DNA from: Gammaproteobacteria bacterium
GTDB lineage: Bacteria; Pseudomonadota; Gammaproteobacteria; Steroidobacterales; Steroidobacteraceae
Direction of reading: 5' to 3'
NCBI GenBank assembly: GCA_005877965.1
Contig: VBNP01000158.1
Location: 1-6,771 of the forward strand
Length of the DNA stretch: 6,771 bases
Every line of letters starts with the position of its first letter. Position 1 is the stretch's first letter. The position numbers were made by a program, and so were the translations under genes. A model generated the notes under the pieces. That model was given only the letters and a program-made list of their open reading frames with translations, made no database searches and was not told where the DNA came from. Below, one piece after another: positions 6,298 to 6,771 of the stretch.

Positions 6298-6341
6298 CTG
6301 TGGGCAGGCTGTGCAGAACCTGTGCTTCGTCTGGGTACAAG
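6298..6341. repeat. Four 11-bp-phased CTGTG-type repeats
   Basis: CTGTG begins at 6298, 6309 and 6320, and CTGGG begins at 6331, exactly 11 bases apart each time. The units are CTGTGGGCAGG, CTGTGCAGAAC, CTGTGCTTCGT and CTGGGTACAAG. Only the first five bases are kept, so this is not a simple tandem duplication; it looks like half-sites on one face of the helix. It lies in the middle of the divergent control region, about 150 bp upstream of the hsp20 promoter and 170 bp from the nrd-side promoter. Function unknown. Confidence 0.45.
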
Positions 6342-6412
6342 ATATGGGGTTGGACCGTGGCTCGCCCCAGGCGCAGTTCTTGAAAAAATCCGGTGCGTGC
6401 GGCGGCCGATAA

Positions 6413-6441
6413 TTCAATAACACATTGAAACTACTATTGAA
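6413..6441. promoter_or_regulatory. Cluster of three ATTGAA half-sites in an AT-rich patch
   Basis: TTCAAT (6413-6418) and ATTGAA (6424-6429) form a perfect inverted repeat with a 5-bp spacer, and a third ATTGAA follows at 6436-6441. Centres are 11 and 12 bp apart, near one helical turn. The patch is markedly AT-rich against GC-rich surroundings, as expected of a promoter or operator zone upstream of the right-hand gene. The regulator is not identified. The TTGAAA parts have no -10 at correct spacing. Confidence 0.4.
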
Positions 6442-6449
6442 AATATGCA

Positions 6450-6460
6450 CCATAATATGG
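6450..6460. repeat. Short dyad CCATA-A-TATGG
   Basis: A perfect 5+5 inverted repeat around a single central A. Its centre is about 64 bp, close to six helical turns, before the centre of the NrdR-like palindrome. Extended to 16 bp it matches the NrdR consensus at only about nine positions, so it is at best a degenerate second box; it may be an operator for something else. Confidence 0.3.
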
Positions 6461-6471
6461 GGCAGTCGAGC

Positions 6472-6500
6472 TTGACGCACCCGGGGACGCTCATTAGGCT
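6472..6500 (+). promoter_or_regulatory. Sigma-70-like promoter for the right-hand ribonucleotide reductase gene
   Basis: TTGACG (6472-6477, five of six -35 matches) and TAGGCT (6495-6500, keeping the key T-A and final T) are separated by 17 bases. Transcription would start near 6507, just before the NrdR-like palindrome, so a repressor bound there would block initiation or escape. The -10 is weak, which is common in high-GC bacteria or in activated promoters. Confidence 0.45.
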
Positions 6501-6510
6501 TTTGACCCCG

Positions 6511-6526
6511 ACACAAGATCTTGTGT
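6511..6526. promoter_or_regulatory. NrdR box (perfect 16-bp palindrome)
   Basis: ACACAAGATCTTGTGT is a perfect 16-bp palindrome with the ACAC...GTGT ends and the length of the NrdR operator (consensus close to ACACWATATATWGTGT). NrdR is the ATP/dATP-sensing zinc-finger ATP-cone repressor of ribonucleotide reductase operons. The box lies just downstream of the inferred promoter and 175 bp before a gene start that resembles ribonucleotide reductase. NrdR boxes usually come in pairs about three helical turns apart; no good second box is seen at that distance on either side. Confidence 0.75.
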
Positions 6527-6701
6527 TCGCGACAGAGCGATCAAGGGTCACGCGGTCGGGGGGGTTCAGGGACCTGACTGTCTGAGGACAGCAGGTACCG
6601 GTCAGGCTCGCGGCTCATTGAGCGCCGCCTCAAGCGCTTTGGCTGGCATTCCCTGCAATCCGTTGAGCAAGGCGTCAAGCATTCGGAGCGCCGCGGATTA
6701 C
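6527..6701 (+). other. Structured leader of the right-hand gene
   Basis: This is the inferred untranslated leader, about 175 nt from the NrdR box to the ATG. It has a run of seven G at 6558-6564. A strong hairpin covers 6572-6596: ACCTG and CTGTC pair with GACAG and CAGGT, ten pairs with one bulged A and loop TGAG. There are also mutually exclusive stems: CCTGAC (6573-6578) with GTCAGG (6601-6606), GCGGC (6610-6614) with GCCGC (6624-6628), and TTGAG (6618-6622) with CTCAA (6629-6633). I do not recognise a cobalamin riboswitch; the B12-box type sequence is not visible. The reading frame of the following gene is open through this stretch, but only TTG codons could serve as starts. Confidence 0.4.
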
Positions 6702-6771
6702 ATGAACACTGTCGTCAAGATCGGTCCCAAGGACGTCGACGCCATTCCTTTCCAGGAAGCGTCGCTCGACA
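6702..6771 (+). CDS. nrdJ: Probable adenosylcobalamin-dependent ribonucleotide reductase, 5' end only
   Basis: Only 23 codons lie in the window and the frame is open at the right edge. The N-terminus MNTVVKIGPKD is followed by VDAIPFQEASLD. The I-P-x-Q-x-A-S-x-D pattern is what I recall just before the IWDKKYRLK motif in proteobacterial class II (vitamin B12-dependent) ribonucleoside-diphosphate reductases, which make deoxyribonucleotides without oxygen. The NrdR-like palindrome upstream independently supports a ribonucleotide reductase gene. The ATG at 6702 has a weak GGA four bases upstream and a GGAG 13 bases upstream; TTG 6663 in the same frame is a less likely start. With so little protein, another nrd gene or an unrelated family cannot be excluded. 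Confidence 0.6.
   Translation, partial: MNTVVKIGPKDVDAIPFQEASLD

Noticed and set aside
6342..6349. CCCCATAT on the minus strand, a perfect sigma-32 -10, also at 6455-6462
   Set aside because: Neither copy has a CTTGAA-like -35 at 13-17 bases upstream.
6215..6412. 65-codon plus-strand frame with a CxxC (RCVICG)
   Set aside because: A single CxxC by itself is weak; there is no Shine-Dalgarno sequence and composition is like a random GC-rich frame. A small zinc-ribbon protein is not supported.
6379..6413. CTTGAAA and GATAAT on the plus strand as a promoter
   Set aside because: The spacing between the two hexamers is 22 bases, too long for sigma-70, and there is no sigma-32 -10 after CTTGAAA.
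6202..6516. 104-codon minus-strand frame in the hsp20-nrd gap
   Set aside because: No ribosome binding site, covers promoter, repeats and NrdR palindrome, and no recognisable domain.
6527..6701. Cobalamin riboswitch
   Set aside because: Expected because of the likely B12-dependent enzyme, but no B12-box or GCCACTG-type core sequence could be seen; only generic hairpins are present.
1..6771. CRISPR array, IS element, tRNA or phage genes
   Set aside because: No regularly spaced long repeats, terminal inverted repeats with a transposase, cloverleaf sequences or phage-type proteins were found.

Overview
The window reads as ordinary chromosome of a high-GC proteobacterium, most likely a gammaproteobacterium. 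The GC-rich coding, a Cca opening with MRVYLVGGAVRD and carrying a C-terminal HD domain, a DegQ-type protease, an NDUFA9-like dehydrogenase and the COG4324-type lipoprotein all fit. Nothing points to a phage, plasmid, IS element or CRISPR, and there is no tRNA or rRNA. The genus cannot be fixed from this sequence alone.

Layout, left to right: uppP (undecaprenyl-diphosphate phosphatase) on the plus strand meets cca (CCA-adding enzyme) on the minus strand tail to tail over a small hairpin. cca is divergent from a plus-strand gene for a predicted zinc aminopeptidase lipoprotein. That gene converges on a minus-strand block that is transcribed in the order hsp20, degQ, NDUFA9-like dehydrogenase. 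The block starts with a small heat-shock chaperone that has a good sigma-32-type promoter. A long nested hairpin separates it from the periplasmic protease, and a short palindrome separates the protease from the dehydrogenase.

From 6060 to 6701 there is no convincing gene. This 640-bp divergent control region lies between hsp20 and a second operon that starts at the right edge. It holds the hsp20 promoter and leader, four 11-bp-phased CTGTG-type repeats, an AT-rich patch with three ATTGAA half-sites, a sigma-70-like promoter, a perfect 16-bp palindrome that matches the NrdR box, and a structured leader of about 175 nt. The palindrome leads into the first 23 codons of a gene whose N-terminus resembles adenosylcobalamin-dependent ribonucleotide reductase. 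The NrdR box and the protein start support each other.

Functionally the window combines envelope lipid recycling, tRNA 3'-end maturation, protein quality control in cytoplasm (Hsp20) and periplasm (DegQ), and the beginning of a deoxynucleotide synthesis operon. I found no clear undescribed multi-gene system. The most informative unexplained material is in the 6060-6701 control region and in the degQ-hsp20 hairpin.
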